Positions 1-6,815 of a stretch of DNA of 9,515 nt are shown here, piece after piece; position 1 is the stretch's first letter; every line of letters begins with the position of its first letter. The stretch is taken from contig JAEDLA010000038.1 in NCBI GenBank assembly GCA_016295545.1, positions 1-9,515 on the forward strand, written 5' to 3'. This DNA comes from Oscillospiraceae bacterium. GTDB taxonomy: Bacteria; Bacillota; Clostridia; Oscillospirales; Ruminococcaceae. The translations under genes and the position numbers were made by a program. The notes beneath the pieces were generated by a model. That model made no database searches. It was not told the DNA's origin and worked only from the letters and a program-made list of their open reading frames with translations.

Positions 1-42
1 CCCCTTAAATAATTGCTGTACAAGTAAAATTTATTTTCGTAA

Positions 43-1419
43 TTACAGCTTATCCACGCAGTCCAGCGCCTGTTTCAGAGTTGAGACTGCGATTATTTTT
101 ATGTTATAATCCTTTGTGCTGATATTTGACATTGACTGCTTGGGAACTACGCAGTACTTGAATCCCATGCGCTCCGCTTCTTTTATACGCTGAACGATGT
201 GTGATACAGAGCGTATCTCTCCGCCAAGACCGATTTCACCGAAAGCAATAAGCTCCTCATTTATCTGTTTGTCCATAACGCCGGAATAAAGAGCCATTGC
301 TACCGGAAGATCGCCGGCAGGCTCGTCAAGGCGAAATCCGCCCACAATATTCAGGTAAATATCCAGTGTACCGAGAAAAATGCCCAGCCTTTTCTCAAGG
401 ACAGCAATAATTATATTCAGCCTGTTGAAGTCGAAGCCTGTAGCCATTCTTCTTGGAGCGGAATAGCTTGTTTTTGCCGCAAGAGCCTGAACCTCCGCAA
501 GAATAGGACGGGTACCCTCCATAACGCAGGCAACGCAGGTTCCGGAAACATTATGAGGTCTGCCGGAAAGAAGCATCTGCGAGGGATTTTCAACTTCCTG
601 CAAGCCTCTGTCGAGCATTTCAAAAACGCCTATCTCATTTGTTGAGCCGAAACGGTTTTTCACTGCACGAAGCAGGCGGTAGCTCTGATGACGTTCACCC
701 TCAAAATGAAGAACAGCGTCAACAATATGCTCCATGACCTTAGGACCTGCAATAGCGCCGTCCTTGTTGACGTGTCCCACTATAATAATGGGCAGTTCCA
801 GACTTTTTGCCGTGTGCATAAAAAGATTTGTACACTCCCTTACCTGAGTAAGGCTTCCGGGACTGGAGCTTATCCGGTTTATGCACATAGTCTGTATCGA
901 GTCGATAATGACTATATCGGGAGTGCATGATGAGATTGTTTCCGCAATGGATTCGGCGTCTGTTGCAGTAAGGATATAGAGATTCTCCGTGTCAACTCTC
1001 AGCCGCTGAGCACGAAGCTTTATCTGACGGGCGGATTCCTCTCCCGAAACGTAGAGAACGGAGTGGTCCTCGCCTAAAAACTGACATATCTGAAGAAGAA
1101 TGGTGCTTTTTCCTATGCCCGGTTCACCGCCCAGAAGCACAAGAGAACCTTTTACCAGTCCGCCGCCGAGAACACGGTTCAGCTCCTGCAGACCGGTGTC
1201 GTAGCGGATATCATCATCTGCGCCAATATTTTCAAGCTCTGTTATTTTGTCGGAAAGGTCAGCGGCTGTGCTCTGTGCGGAACGTCCGGCAATGGAGGGC
1301 TTTTCCGCAATATCCTCCTCGAAGCTGTTCCATGCACCGCATGAGGGACATTTTCCGTTCCATTTTGAGCTTTCATAGCCGCACTGATTACAGGTGTAAA
1401 TATACTTTGATTTTGCCAT
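43..1419 (-). CDS. radA: DNA repair protein RadA (Sms)
   Basis: RadA is a RecA-like ATPase that helps process recombination intermediates and extends strand exchange during repair; it acts in the cytoplasm on branched DNA. The 458 aa match the usual family length (about 450-460). All expected parts are visible: an N-terminal C4 zinc finger (C10, C13, C24, C27), Walker A GEPGIGKST at 98-106, Walker B IVIIDSIQT at 169-177, the RadA-specific KNRFG motif at 254-258, and a C-terminal Lon-protease-like domain containing GDLPVAMALYSG (369-380) and FGEIGLGGEIRSV (about 393-405). The ATG at 1419 has an AAGGAG site (1427-1432) 7 nt upstream, which fixes the start. It lies 42 bp after the secreted-protein gene on the same strand with no terminator seen between, so it may be read through from upstream or have its own promoter inside that gene. 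It appears intact. Confidence 0.97.
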   Translation of the reverse strand: MAKSKYIYTCNQCGYESSKWNGKCPSCGAWNSFEEDIAEKPSIAGRSAQSTAADLSDKITELENIGADDDIRYDTGLQELNRVLGGGLVKGSLVLLGGEPGIGKSTILLQICQFLGEDHSVLYVSGEESARQIKLRAQRLRVDTENLYILTATDAESIAETISSCTPDIVIIDSIQTMCINRISSSPGSLTQVRECTNLFMHTAKSLELPIIIVGHVNKDGAIAGPKVMEHIVDAVLHFEGERHQSYRLLRAVKNRFGSTNEIGVFEMLDRGLQEVENPSQMLLSGRPHNVSGTCVACVMEGTRPILAEVQALAAKTSYSAPRRMATGFDFNRLNIIIAVLEKRLGIFLGTLDIYLNIVGGFRLDEPAGDLPVAMALYSGVMDKQINEELIAFGEIGLGGEIRSVSHIVQRIKEAERMGFKYCVVPKQSMSNISTKDYNIKIIAVSTLKQALDCVDKL

Positions 1420-1461
1420 TTTATTGCTCCTTATAGATATTTATTACCGCATTAATAATAA

Positions 1462-3126
1462 TTAAAAATCCTCCTGTACGACTGCGGCTGACGGGACTTC
1501 AATAGCCATTATCATTTTCAGCTTGCCGATAAGGGAATTTCCCGGATAAAACGCCTGTTCAATTCCTTTAAGGCTCATGTCATATTTTATACCGACAGCA
1601 ACTGAGCTGTCAGATTTTTCATATTCAGCAAGTGCGCTGTCGTACTGTTCATTGCTGACTTTGATTCCGTTTACCTCAAAGATAAGCTCTTTTTCACTTC
1701 CGTCCTCATTGAATGTCATGGTCTTATTACAGGATAAAACGTTTTCTATATGGCTTCCGGTCATTTTATCGTACCGGATTTTATCTCCCTCACGCCACCC
1801 CATATTGTAATTCAGAAGCTGATTTTCTGCATTGTAATAAAGTAAGCCGCAGTATATGTTCCGTTCTGCCTTAACAGGCTTTTCGTTATCAGCTGTATAA
1901 ATACTGAATCCGTTGGGCTGACTGAAAATTATAAGCTCAGCAGTGCTGTCTCCGTTAACATCAGCAAGGTCAAAATAAGCAGAATGTGCAGCATTATTTA
2001 CAAGTACCTGTATGTACTGCTGTTTGATTTCCTCTGTCAGATTGAATGACCTGTTGCCGAGAACATATTCCACAGCCTTTTCACCAAGCTGATTTTTACC
2101 GCCGAAAAACAGTGTATGCTCGTAGCTGCAATTCCATTGTTCAGTATACTCATCATAGGAAATTTCCTCTCCGTTCAGCGTTATGATATACTCATTTCCT
2201 GAATGAAAGCTCTCAAATTCCGCAATATTTTTCAGAATGCCATTTTCAAGTGACATAACCTTTTTAAATGTTTTGCCGGCATAGCTGCTTGAAATGAATA
2301 TCTGATTATTCTCCGGATCAAAAAATAGTGAACTTCCCGTATATGCTCCCAGAAAGTCGAGCTTTTCGTTGTAAATTGTATATATTCTGACCTGTTTCAG
2401 AATCTCATCGCTGCCGGTACTGACAAAAAGCTCAGGTATTCCGTCACTATTTATATCCCACAGAATGAAACTCCATTCACCTGTATAGCCGGAACTTTCA
2501 CGGAGCTTTTTTAATTCATCGGAATACAGCTTTCTCCAGTTGTAGGTGAGGGCGTTTTCTATTTCCTCCGCAGTAACAGGCTTGTCCCTGCCTGTGTTAA
2601 CAAAATCCTCAGAGGGATAGTCTTTCAGAGCATAAAGATAAGTCGTTCTGTCGATTCTGTTTCCGTTAAGTGTATGAACGTTATTGATGGTATTACAGGT
2701 ACAACTCATTATCTTTGTCAGATTATTAAGGTTTTTCATCTGATAAAAGGTTTGTGTTTCAGTATCTCCGGATAAGCTTGTCTCACGGATAACTCCAAGC
2801 CTGTCACTGTAGCCGAAGATTCCCTCTGAGCCGATTGAGCCGATATTAAAATACTGGTCATGGTATCGGGAGTATGTATAGATCCGGCATTTGTCCTCCG
2901 GTGCTGTTCCCTCGGAAATAATAAGCTCCGGAATGCTGTCACAGCTTATATCAACCAGTGAAAATGCTGAATCTGGGGTGCAGTCCTCCGATTTCATAAA
3001 CTGCAAAAGCTGCTGACGGTAAAGAGAAGTCCAGTCCGTTGTTTCCGCAGAAATTCTGCGGCAGGGAAGAACAGCTGCCGTTACGGCAAGTGAAATTATA
3101 ACAGTCAGAATTTTATTTTTCTTCAT
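1462..3126 (-). CDS. Secreted protein with three FG-GAP/VCBS-like modules, function unknown
   Basis: I do not recognise a named family. The ORF is open to 3258, but the ATG at 3126 is chosen because AAAGGA (3136-3141) lies 9 nt upstream and a clear signal peptide follows: MKKNK, a hydrophobic stretch (residues 6-20), and probable cleavage after ISA (residue 27). A cysteine at 22 follows Pro, so a lipobox is unlikely. The mature part has three acidic calcium-loop-like motifs: DISCDSIPEL (about 59-68), DINSDGIPEL (224-233) and DVNGDSTAEL (389-398). They are spaced about 165 residues apart, and each is followed by an RIYTYS-, RIYTIY- or SIYTAD-type strand. This pattern suggests three divergent tandem modules, probably beta-propeller-like or surface-binding. 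Known relatives of such motifs are FG-GAP/VCBS and dockerin-type loops in Clostridia. It lies between the amidase remnant and radA, with a 16-bp inverted repeat in its upstream region. Confidence 0.8.
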   Translation of the reverse strand: MKKNKILTVIISLAVTAAVLPCRRISAETTDWTSLYRQQLLQFMKSEDCTPDSAFSLVDISCDSIPELIISEGTAPEDKCRIYTYSRYHDQYFNIGSIGSEGIFGYSDRLGVIRETSLSGDTETQTFYQMKNLNNLTKIMSCTCNTINNVHTLNGNRIDRTTYLYALKDYPSEDFVNTGRDKPVTAEEIENALTYNWRKLYSDELKKLRESSGYTGEWSFILWDINSDGIPELFVSTGSDEILKQVRIYTIYNEKLDFLGAYTGSSLFFDPENNQIFISSSYAGKTFKKVMSLENGILKNIAEFESFHSGNEYIITLNGEEISYDEYTEQWNCSYEHTLFFGGKNQLGEKAVEYVLGNRSFNLTEEIKQQYIQVLVNNAAHSAYFDLADVNGDSTAELIIFSQPNGFSIYTADNEKPVKAERNIYCGLLYYNAENQLLNYNMGWREGDKIRYDKMTGSHIENVLSCNKTMTFNEDGSEKELIFEVNGIKVSNEQYDSALAEYEKSDSSVAVGIKYDMSLKGIEQAFYPGNSLIGKLKMIMAIEVPSAAVVQEDF

Positions 3127-3187
3127 TTTGCTGAATCCTTTCGAATACATAGCGTGCCTGGCAGACATACGGCACTTTAAATCATTT

Positions 3188-3228
3188 ATTATAGTGAACG
3201 TCAGATTCTTTTTGACGTTCACTATAAT
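3188..3228. promoter_or_regulatory. 16-bp perfect inverted repeat upstream of the secreted-protein gene
   Basis: Arms 3188-3203 and 3213-3228 are perfectly complementary around a 9-nt T-rich loop; the core of each arm is TAGTGAACGTCA or its complement. Each outer end contains TATAAT (3223-3228 on plus, 3193-3188 on minus), but neither has a convincing -35 at the right distance. On the minus strand it lies 46 bp after the amidase stop and 61 bp before the ATG at 3126. The stem has no T-run after it on either strand, so it is a poor intrinsic terminator. An operator, or a 5'-leader hairpin of the secreted-protein mRNA, fits better; this is inference. Confidence 0.5.
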
Positions 3229-3274
3229 TATAACACCTGATTCAGCAATATGGTTCAATCCGGAAAGCTATGCT

Positions 3275-3847
3275 TTACTGAGTAAAGTCACAGAGAGCCG
3301 AAAAAATGGTGAATGCTACTTTATTCTGATATTCCTCCGTTTTAAGAAGCTCTGCTTCATCAGGATTTGAAAGGAATCCGCACTCCACCATTACCGTCGG
3401 ATTTTCGCTGTAATAACAGAGAAACAGCTCTTTTCCGCACAGCTTTATCTCACGGCTGTTGTCAGGCTGGAGATATTCCACAAATTTGCCCTGTATAGTC
3501 CGTGCAAGCTCCTCACTGCTGCTGTTGCTGTCAGAATAAAACATCTGCGCTCCGCTGTACTTCGGATCGGTAAACTGATTCTGATGTATTGAAATACATA
3601 CTGCATCGGGATTTTTATTGAACAGCGCAAGCCTGTTGTCCATGTCCGAGCTTTTCTGGTTTGCTATTCCCTCTATTCCTTTGTCGTGTATGGAGATGTC
3701 CTTGTCTCTTGTTACTTCGACTTCATAGCCGCTGAGCATAAGCATATCACGCAAAGTAAGCAGTATATTCAGGTTTATTCCTTTTTCCGGTACTCCGTCC
3801 GCAGTGGAACAGCCGCCGTCCATGCCGCCGTGTGGGGAATCAACTTA
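3275..3847 (-). pseudogene. N-acetylmuramoyl-L-alanine amidase (Amidase_3), 5'-disrupted
   Basis: This family of zinc enzymes cuts the MurNAc-L-Ala bond of peptidoglycan outside the membrane. Reading from ATG 3823 gives 182 aa that align with nearly the whole Amidase_3 domain: EKGINL (second zinc ligand Glu), an ISIHQN motif (third ligand His), and VMVECGFLSN near the C terminus (catalytic Glu). The first zinc-ligand motif, VDSPHGGMDGG, is encoded in frame at 3844-3812, so starting at 3823 would drop its His. An in-frame TAA (3845-3847) sits directly before it. Further upstream only the short in-frame run MPVLRQIFNPV (from ATG 3880) remains before repeat copy 1. No signal peptide or membrane anchor, and no ribosome site, is present. 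A TTA-to-TAA change would explain the stop, because FNPVLVDSPHGG would be a normal first strand. I judge it a pseudogene. Alternatives are a sequencing error or initiation at 3823 to make an inactive fragment. Confidence 0.75.
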
Positions 3848-3880
3848 AACTGGGTTGAAAATCTGACGTAATACAGGCAT

Positions 3881-4097
3881 TTATTAATATGGCAATTAAA
3901 TATCTATAAAAAACGGCGAAGCCGAACGGGGGATTCCAAAGGGTTTATTAACCCTTTGGCAGGGGGGCGATGGGGGGACAGCGTCCCCCTAACAAAGTAG
4001 TAAATCAAGCGCAGCGATGATTTACGGACACTTTAGCATTACTCCCCTCGGCTTGCCCGACGAAAGTTTTATCGACATTTTATAGCTGGAGTAATAA
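3881..4097 (+). repeat. Structured terminal-inverted-repeat element, copy 1
   Basis: About 217 bp, repeated in the opposite orientation at 7923-8126. Both ends start TTATTA (read inward). The left end carries GGCAATTAAATAT (3891-3903), a 13-mer also found at the far end of copy 2. The core (3904-4064) matches copy 2 closely. It holds four hairpins in a row: CGGCGAAGCCG (3914-3924); a 10-bp perfect stem around TATT (3936-3959, arm CCAAAGGGTT); GGGGGAC-AGC-GTCCCCC (3973-3989); and GTAAATCA/TGATTTAC (4000-4007 / 4018-4025). There is no open reading frame inside it. It resembles a non-autonomous MITE or REP-type intergenic repeat. It lies between a promoter (4120-4148) and the amidase remnant. 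No certain target duplication is visible. Confidence 0.85.
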
Positions 4098-4119
4098 GAT
4101 GTATCAGCGAACGCTTTTC

Positions 4120-4148
4120 ATTATATCACTGATAGGCTTAAATTGCAA
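4120..4148 (-). promoter_or_regulatory. Sigma-A-type promoter firing into repeat copy 1
   Basis: On the minus strand, TTGCAA (4148-4143) is followed after exactly 17 bp by TATAAT (4125-4120), with TG one base upstream of the -10 (extended -10). This is the best promoter match in the window. Transcription would start near 4113 and run into repeat copy 1 and then the amidase remnant. It probably once drove the amidase. The spacer and -10 carry a TATCA-G-TGATA palindrome (4134-4124), a possible repressor site. Confidence 0.7.
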
Positions 4149-4155
4149 TAGGTTT

Positions 4156-4189
4156 ATAAAAAATAACGGCAAGTCAGAACTTACCGCTA
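4156..4189 (-). terminator. Intrinsic terminator of the recombinase gene
   Basis: On the minus strand the recombinase stop codon runs into AGCGGTAAG-TTCTGA-CTTGCCGTT, a 9-bp stem with two G-U pairs (arms about 4188-4180 and 4173-4165). It is followed by ATTTTTTATA. The hairpin overlaps the stop codon at 4187-4189. Confidence 0.75.
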
Positions 4190-5758
4190 TAATTTCCAGT
4201 GTATATGTATTTCTCGCTCTCTGTTCTCATCAATCATTCCTATCTCGATGAAGTCTATGAATTCATCAGTGATAGTACGGTTAAGCTTATCAAAGTGGGT
4301 GTATTTCTCAATGAGAGCCTTTTGTCCCTCAGCATTTTCCTGACGTTTACGGCATTCGTCAACCCGTCTTATTGTCTCCGCAATCTGTTCCGAAAGCAGC
4401 TGTTCCTCATCGCCGAGGCTTTGACGGAATAATGCATAATCCTCATCGGAAACAGCTCCGTCCAGCTTATCCTTATACATTTTCACAAGCCGTTCATTTG
4501 CAGAGTTATGCCGTTCTTTCAGTGCTGACAGCTTCTTTTCAAGCTTTTTCATTTCTTCATCGTAAATGTCGACAAGCTGAATTTCGTCAGCCTGACAATA
4601 CTGACTGATAATTTCGTTAAGTTCATCAAGTATTTTCTGTTCCAGTACAAGACCGCTGATACTTGCTTTGTTCGGGCAGTTCATGGCTCCCGTTTTATAT
4701 GTGGCACACTGCAAGCCGTAATACCTGATAGTCTTAGCCTTGTTATAATAGACATTCCGTTTCATAGGACGACCGCACACCGCACACCTGACTTTTCCTG
4801 ACAGCGGTGAAATCTCCTGAGAGTGTTTTCCAACTCTTGTATGGCTGTTAAGACGTTCCTGAGTGCGTTCCCATGTTTCACAGTCAATAATTGCCTCATG
4901 GGAGTCAGGAATCCTTACCCATTCATCTTTTAAAACTTTCCTGCGTTTTTTGTTTTTATAGCTTATATTATGGGATTTTCCCTGCACAAGCGTTCCTGTG
5001 TACATTTCATTGCGCAGTATTGCAGCAACCGTTGATTGAGTCCATAGTCCACGGGCATTGCTTGAATCAGCGTTACAATTCACATATTTAGAGCCTTTTT
5101 GACGCTTGTACTCTGCTGGACTTACAACGCCGTCTTCATTCAGCTTTTGAACTATCCTGCGATAGCCCTCTCCGTTTGCATACATATTAAATATCAGTCT
5201 GACTATGGGAGCTGTTTCCTCATCAATAATAAGATGATGCCTGTCATTCTGGTCAATCTGATAGCCGTATGGAGCGAATGAACCGATAAACTGTCCCTGT
5301 TCTCTTTTATATGTAAGAGTGCGGCGAATCTTTGCGGAAATATCCTTGACGTACATTTCGTTATAAGCACTTGTGAAAAGCCTCATTGTACCGTACATTT
5401 CGCTGTCTGTGTCGGCATTGTCCGCCACTCCGATAAAGCGGATTCCCCATTCAAGAAACCTGTCATTGATATACTGTTCAATTACAATTGTATCACGGGA
5501 AAAACGAGACTGGTCCTTGCAAAGTACAATGTCTATATTTCTTTTTTCGCAGTCACGAAGCAGTCTGTTGAAATCAGGACGGCTGCGGTCAACGCCGCTG
5601 TAGCCGTCATCAACATATATGTCATATATTTCCCAGTCACGCTCGTGGCAATAATCCCGGAGCATGGCTTTCTGATTCTGAATACTTGCACTGTCATCAC
5701 TTCCTGCCTTGTTGCTGTCCTCAATGGAAATCCGGCAGTATATTCCTACTTTCGGCAC
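4187..5758 (-). CDS. Large serine site-specific recombinase
   Basis: Enzymes of this family integrate, excise or invert DNA by a double-strand break with a phosphoserine link. The reading frame is open from GTG 5767 (526 aa). I prefer the GTG at 5758 (523 aa, start MPKVGIYCRIS) because AGGTGA lies 5 nt upstream, whereas the 5767 codon has no proper site. Numbered from the longer form, the resolvase domain spans about 5-155 with YCRIS (catalytic Ser14), DDGYSG (53-58) and KDQSRFSRD (84-92). The recombinase domain spans about 165-310. A zinc ribbon follows with CxxC at C328/C331 and ligands C354 and C364, then a predicted coiled coil (about 402-480). Family length is normal and no frameshift is seen, so it may be active. 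It is followed by its own terminator and preceded by a 160-bp hairpin element and a small ORF. Neighbouring att sites were not recognised, and no other transfer genes are present, so it may be a solitary remnant of an integrated element. Confidence 0.95.
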   Translation of the reverse strand: MPKVGIYCRISIEDSNKAGSDDSASIQNQKAMLRDYCHERDWEIYDIYVDDGYSGVDRSRPDFNRLLRDCEKRNIDIVLCKDQSRFSRDTIVIEQYINDRFLEWGIRFIGVADNADTDSEMYGTMRLFTSAYNEMYVKDISAKIRRTLTYKREQGQFIGSFAPYGYQIDQNDRHHLIIDEETAPIVRLIFNMYANGEGYRRIVQKLNEDGVVSPAEYKRQKGSKYVNCNADSSNARGLWTQSTVAAILRNEMYTGTLVQGKSHNISYKNKKRRKVLKDEWVRIPDSHEAIIDCETWERTQERLNSHTRVGKHSQEISPLSGKVRCAVCGRPMKRNVYYNKAKTIRYYGLQCATYKTGAMNCPNKASISGLVLEQKILDELNEIISQYCQADEIQLVDIYDEEMKKLEKKLSALKERHNSANERLVKMYKDKLDGAVSDEDYALFRQSLGDEEQLLSEQIAETIRRVDECRKRQENAEGQKALIEKYTHFDKLNRTITDEFIDFIEIGMIDENREREIHIHWKL

Positions 5759-5783
5759 TGACCTCACCTACTTTTTTCGTTTA

Positions 5784-5943
5784 ATACTAATTCCATATCG
5801 TTCTGTTGAAAAAGTTGACTGATAGCGTTTCGTCAATCAAGGCGACTGACCGCAGGCAGGCTGTCGCCTTTCAAGGTCAGTCAACGCAGAGTGACGGAAC
5901 GATAGCGGACAAATTTTTCAGCAGGTTGATGTGGAATTAGTAT
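5784..5943. mobile_element. MITE-like 160-bp hairpin element
   Basis: The ends are a perfect 12-bp inverted repeat, ATACTAATTCCA (5784-5795) and its complement (5932-5943). Imperfect pairing continues inward for about 45 bp, including CGTTTCGTCA with TGACGGAACG. The centre has two 8-bp stems that cannot form together: AAGGCGAC/GTCGCCTT (5839-5846 / 5863-5870) and GACTGACC/GGTCAGTC (5844-5851 / 5875-5882). There is no coding capacity. It sits between the 39-aa ORF and the recombinase start, so a shared transcript would have to cross it. It is unrelated in sequence to the TTATTA-ended repeats. A TA-type target duplication is possible but not provable here. Confidence 0.75.
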
Positions 5944-5950
5944 AATTATA

Positions 5951-6070
5951 TCAGTCTGCCTTTGTCATGCTGATATTTATAAGCTTCTCAATTTTCTCAG
6001 TAACGGCTTTTTTTAACTGACTGGCATCATTCGATTTGAAGCTGCTTTTTGTATGTACAGTCTTTTTCAT
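5951..6070 (-). CDS. Small basic hypothetical protein (39 aa)
   Basis: The ATG at 6070 is preceded by GAGGTGAG 4 nt upstream, a strong ribosome site, and the frame runs 39 codons to TGA (5951-5953). The peptide starts MKKTVHTKSSFKSNDASQ and continues with a KKAVTEKIEKLINI stretch that looks like an amphipathic helix. It is lysine-rich, with no signal peptide or Cys motif. I do not recognise it. It lies just upstream of the recombinase on the same strand, which suggests an accessory or leader role in the mobile unit, but that is inference. The gene is real chiefly on the strength of its ribosome site and position. Confidence 0.6.
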   Translation of the reverse strand: MKKTVHTKSSFKSNDASQLKKAVTEKIEKLINISMTKAD

Positions 6071-6136
6071 TACTCTCACCTCGCTTTTTAATGATATGCA
6101 GCTTGTTCTGAATTAATGAGCCTTATAATAACGGAT

Positions 6137-6177
6137 AAAAAAATAGCCATAAGAATAAAAACATTCTTACGACTATT
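6137..6177 (-). terminator. Intrinsic terminator of the rfb/glf operon
   Basis: On the minus strand a 15-bp stem (arms 6177-6163 and 6156-6142, two G-U pairs) with a 6-nt loop is followed by a run of seven T (6143-6137, overlapping the stem base by two). It lies 33 bp after the rfbC stop. Pairing is weaker on the plus strand and no T-run follows there, so it serves rfbC. Confidence 0.85.
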
Positions 6178-6209
6178 ATAAAAAAGACTACAGTTCACTT
6201 ATAAAATAA

Positions 6210-6815
6210 TTAAAACGTAAAAGTATCTTTTAATCCCAGCCACTTCTGGTCTTTTTCCGATAGATTAAGCGGAGTACCGTCCTCAAGGGTATATCCCTCA
6301 GCCGAAGGCGTACCGTTATATTTACCGACAATACCCCAGTCTATGCCGATTTCAGGATCATTCCATGCAAGACCGCCTTCATCATTTGCGTGATAAAAGT
6401 CATCACACTTGTAGCAGAATTCGGCAATATCACTGAGCACAAGGAATCCATGAGCGAAGCCCTTAGGGATAAGGAACTGCTTCTTGTTTTCTTCATTAAG
6501 CTCAACTCCATGCCATTTACCATATGTTTGAGAATCTTTTCTAAGGTCTACAACAACGTCAAAAACACGTCCCTTGATAACTCTTACAAGCTTAGTCTGC
6601 GGATATTGCTTCTGAAAGTGAAGTCCTCTCAGAACGCCCTTTGTTGAACAGGACTGATTATCCTGTACAAATGTAATATTAATTCCGGCTTCTGCCATAT
6701 CACGCTGATTGTATGTCTCCATGAAATAGCCTCTGTTATCGCCGTGAACTGCCGGAGTGATAACGCAAAGTCCCTCAATTCCGCCGACGTTTTTTTCAAC
6801 TGTAATCTGTCCCAT
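6210..6815 (-). CDS. rfbC: dTDP-4-dehydrorhamnose 3,5-epimerase
   Basis: Third enzyme of dTDP-L-rhamnose synthesis: it epimerises C3 and C5 of dTDP-4-keto-6-deoxyglucose, with RfbB making its substrate and RfbD using its product. The 201 aa form a cupin fold. Visible signatures are GDNRGYFMETY (25-35), the RGLHFQ motif with the catalytic His66, KLVRVIKGRVFDVVVDLR (75-92), PKGFAHGF (117-124) and the Tyr-containing EFCYKCDDFY (132-141). The start ATG (6815) overlaps the rfbD stop as TAATG, with AAAGGAG about 11 nt upstream inside rfbD, so the two are translationally coupled. It is last in the operon and is followed by a strong terminator. It appears intact. Confidence 0.97.
   Translation of the reverse strand: MGQITVEKNVGGIEGLCVITPAVHGDNRGYFMETYNQRDMAEAGINITFVQDNQSCSTKGVLRGLHFQKQYPQTKLVRVIKGRVFDVVVDLRKDSQTYGKWHGVELNEENKKQFLIPKGFAHGFLVLSDIAEFCYKCDDFYHANDEGGLAWNDPEIGIDWGIVGKYNGTPSAEGYTLEDGTPLNLSEKDQKWLGLKDTFTF

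Noticed and set aside
15..49. Possible terminator hairpin after radA (GCTGTA / TACAGC)
   Set aside because: Only a 6-bp stem with a large loop that overlaps the stop codon and has no T-run.
3127..3258. Upstream extension of the secreted-protein frame to 3258
   Set aside because: It would place 44 residues before the signal peptide and run through the inverted repeat; the ATG at 3126 has a proper ribosome site.
3904..4064. Riboswitch or CRISPR-like array because of successive hairpins
   Set aside because: Hairpins differ from each other, there are no regular repeat-spacer units, and the block recurs inverted elsewhere without a common downstream gene.
6071..6136. Promoter upstream of the 39-aa ORF
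   Set aside because: AT-rich with TATCAT and TATTAT hexamers, but no partner -35 at 16-18 bp that I could support.
3848..6209. Attachment (att) core sites for the serine recombinase
   Set aside because: No paired direct repeat with the expected layout could be found by eye around the recombinase or at the amidase junction; the shared 13-mer GGCAATTAAATAT belongs to the repeat ends.
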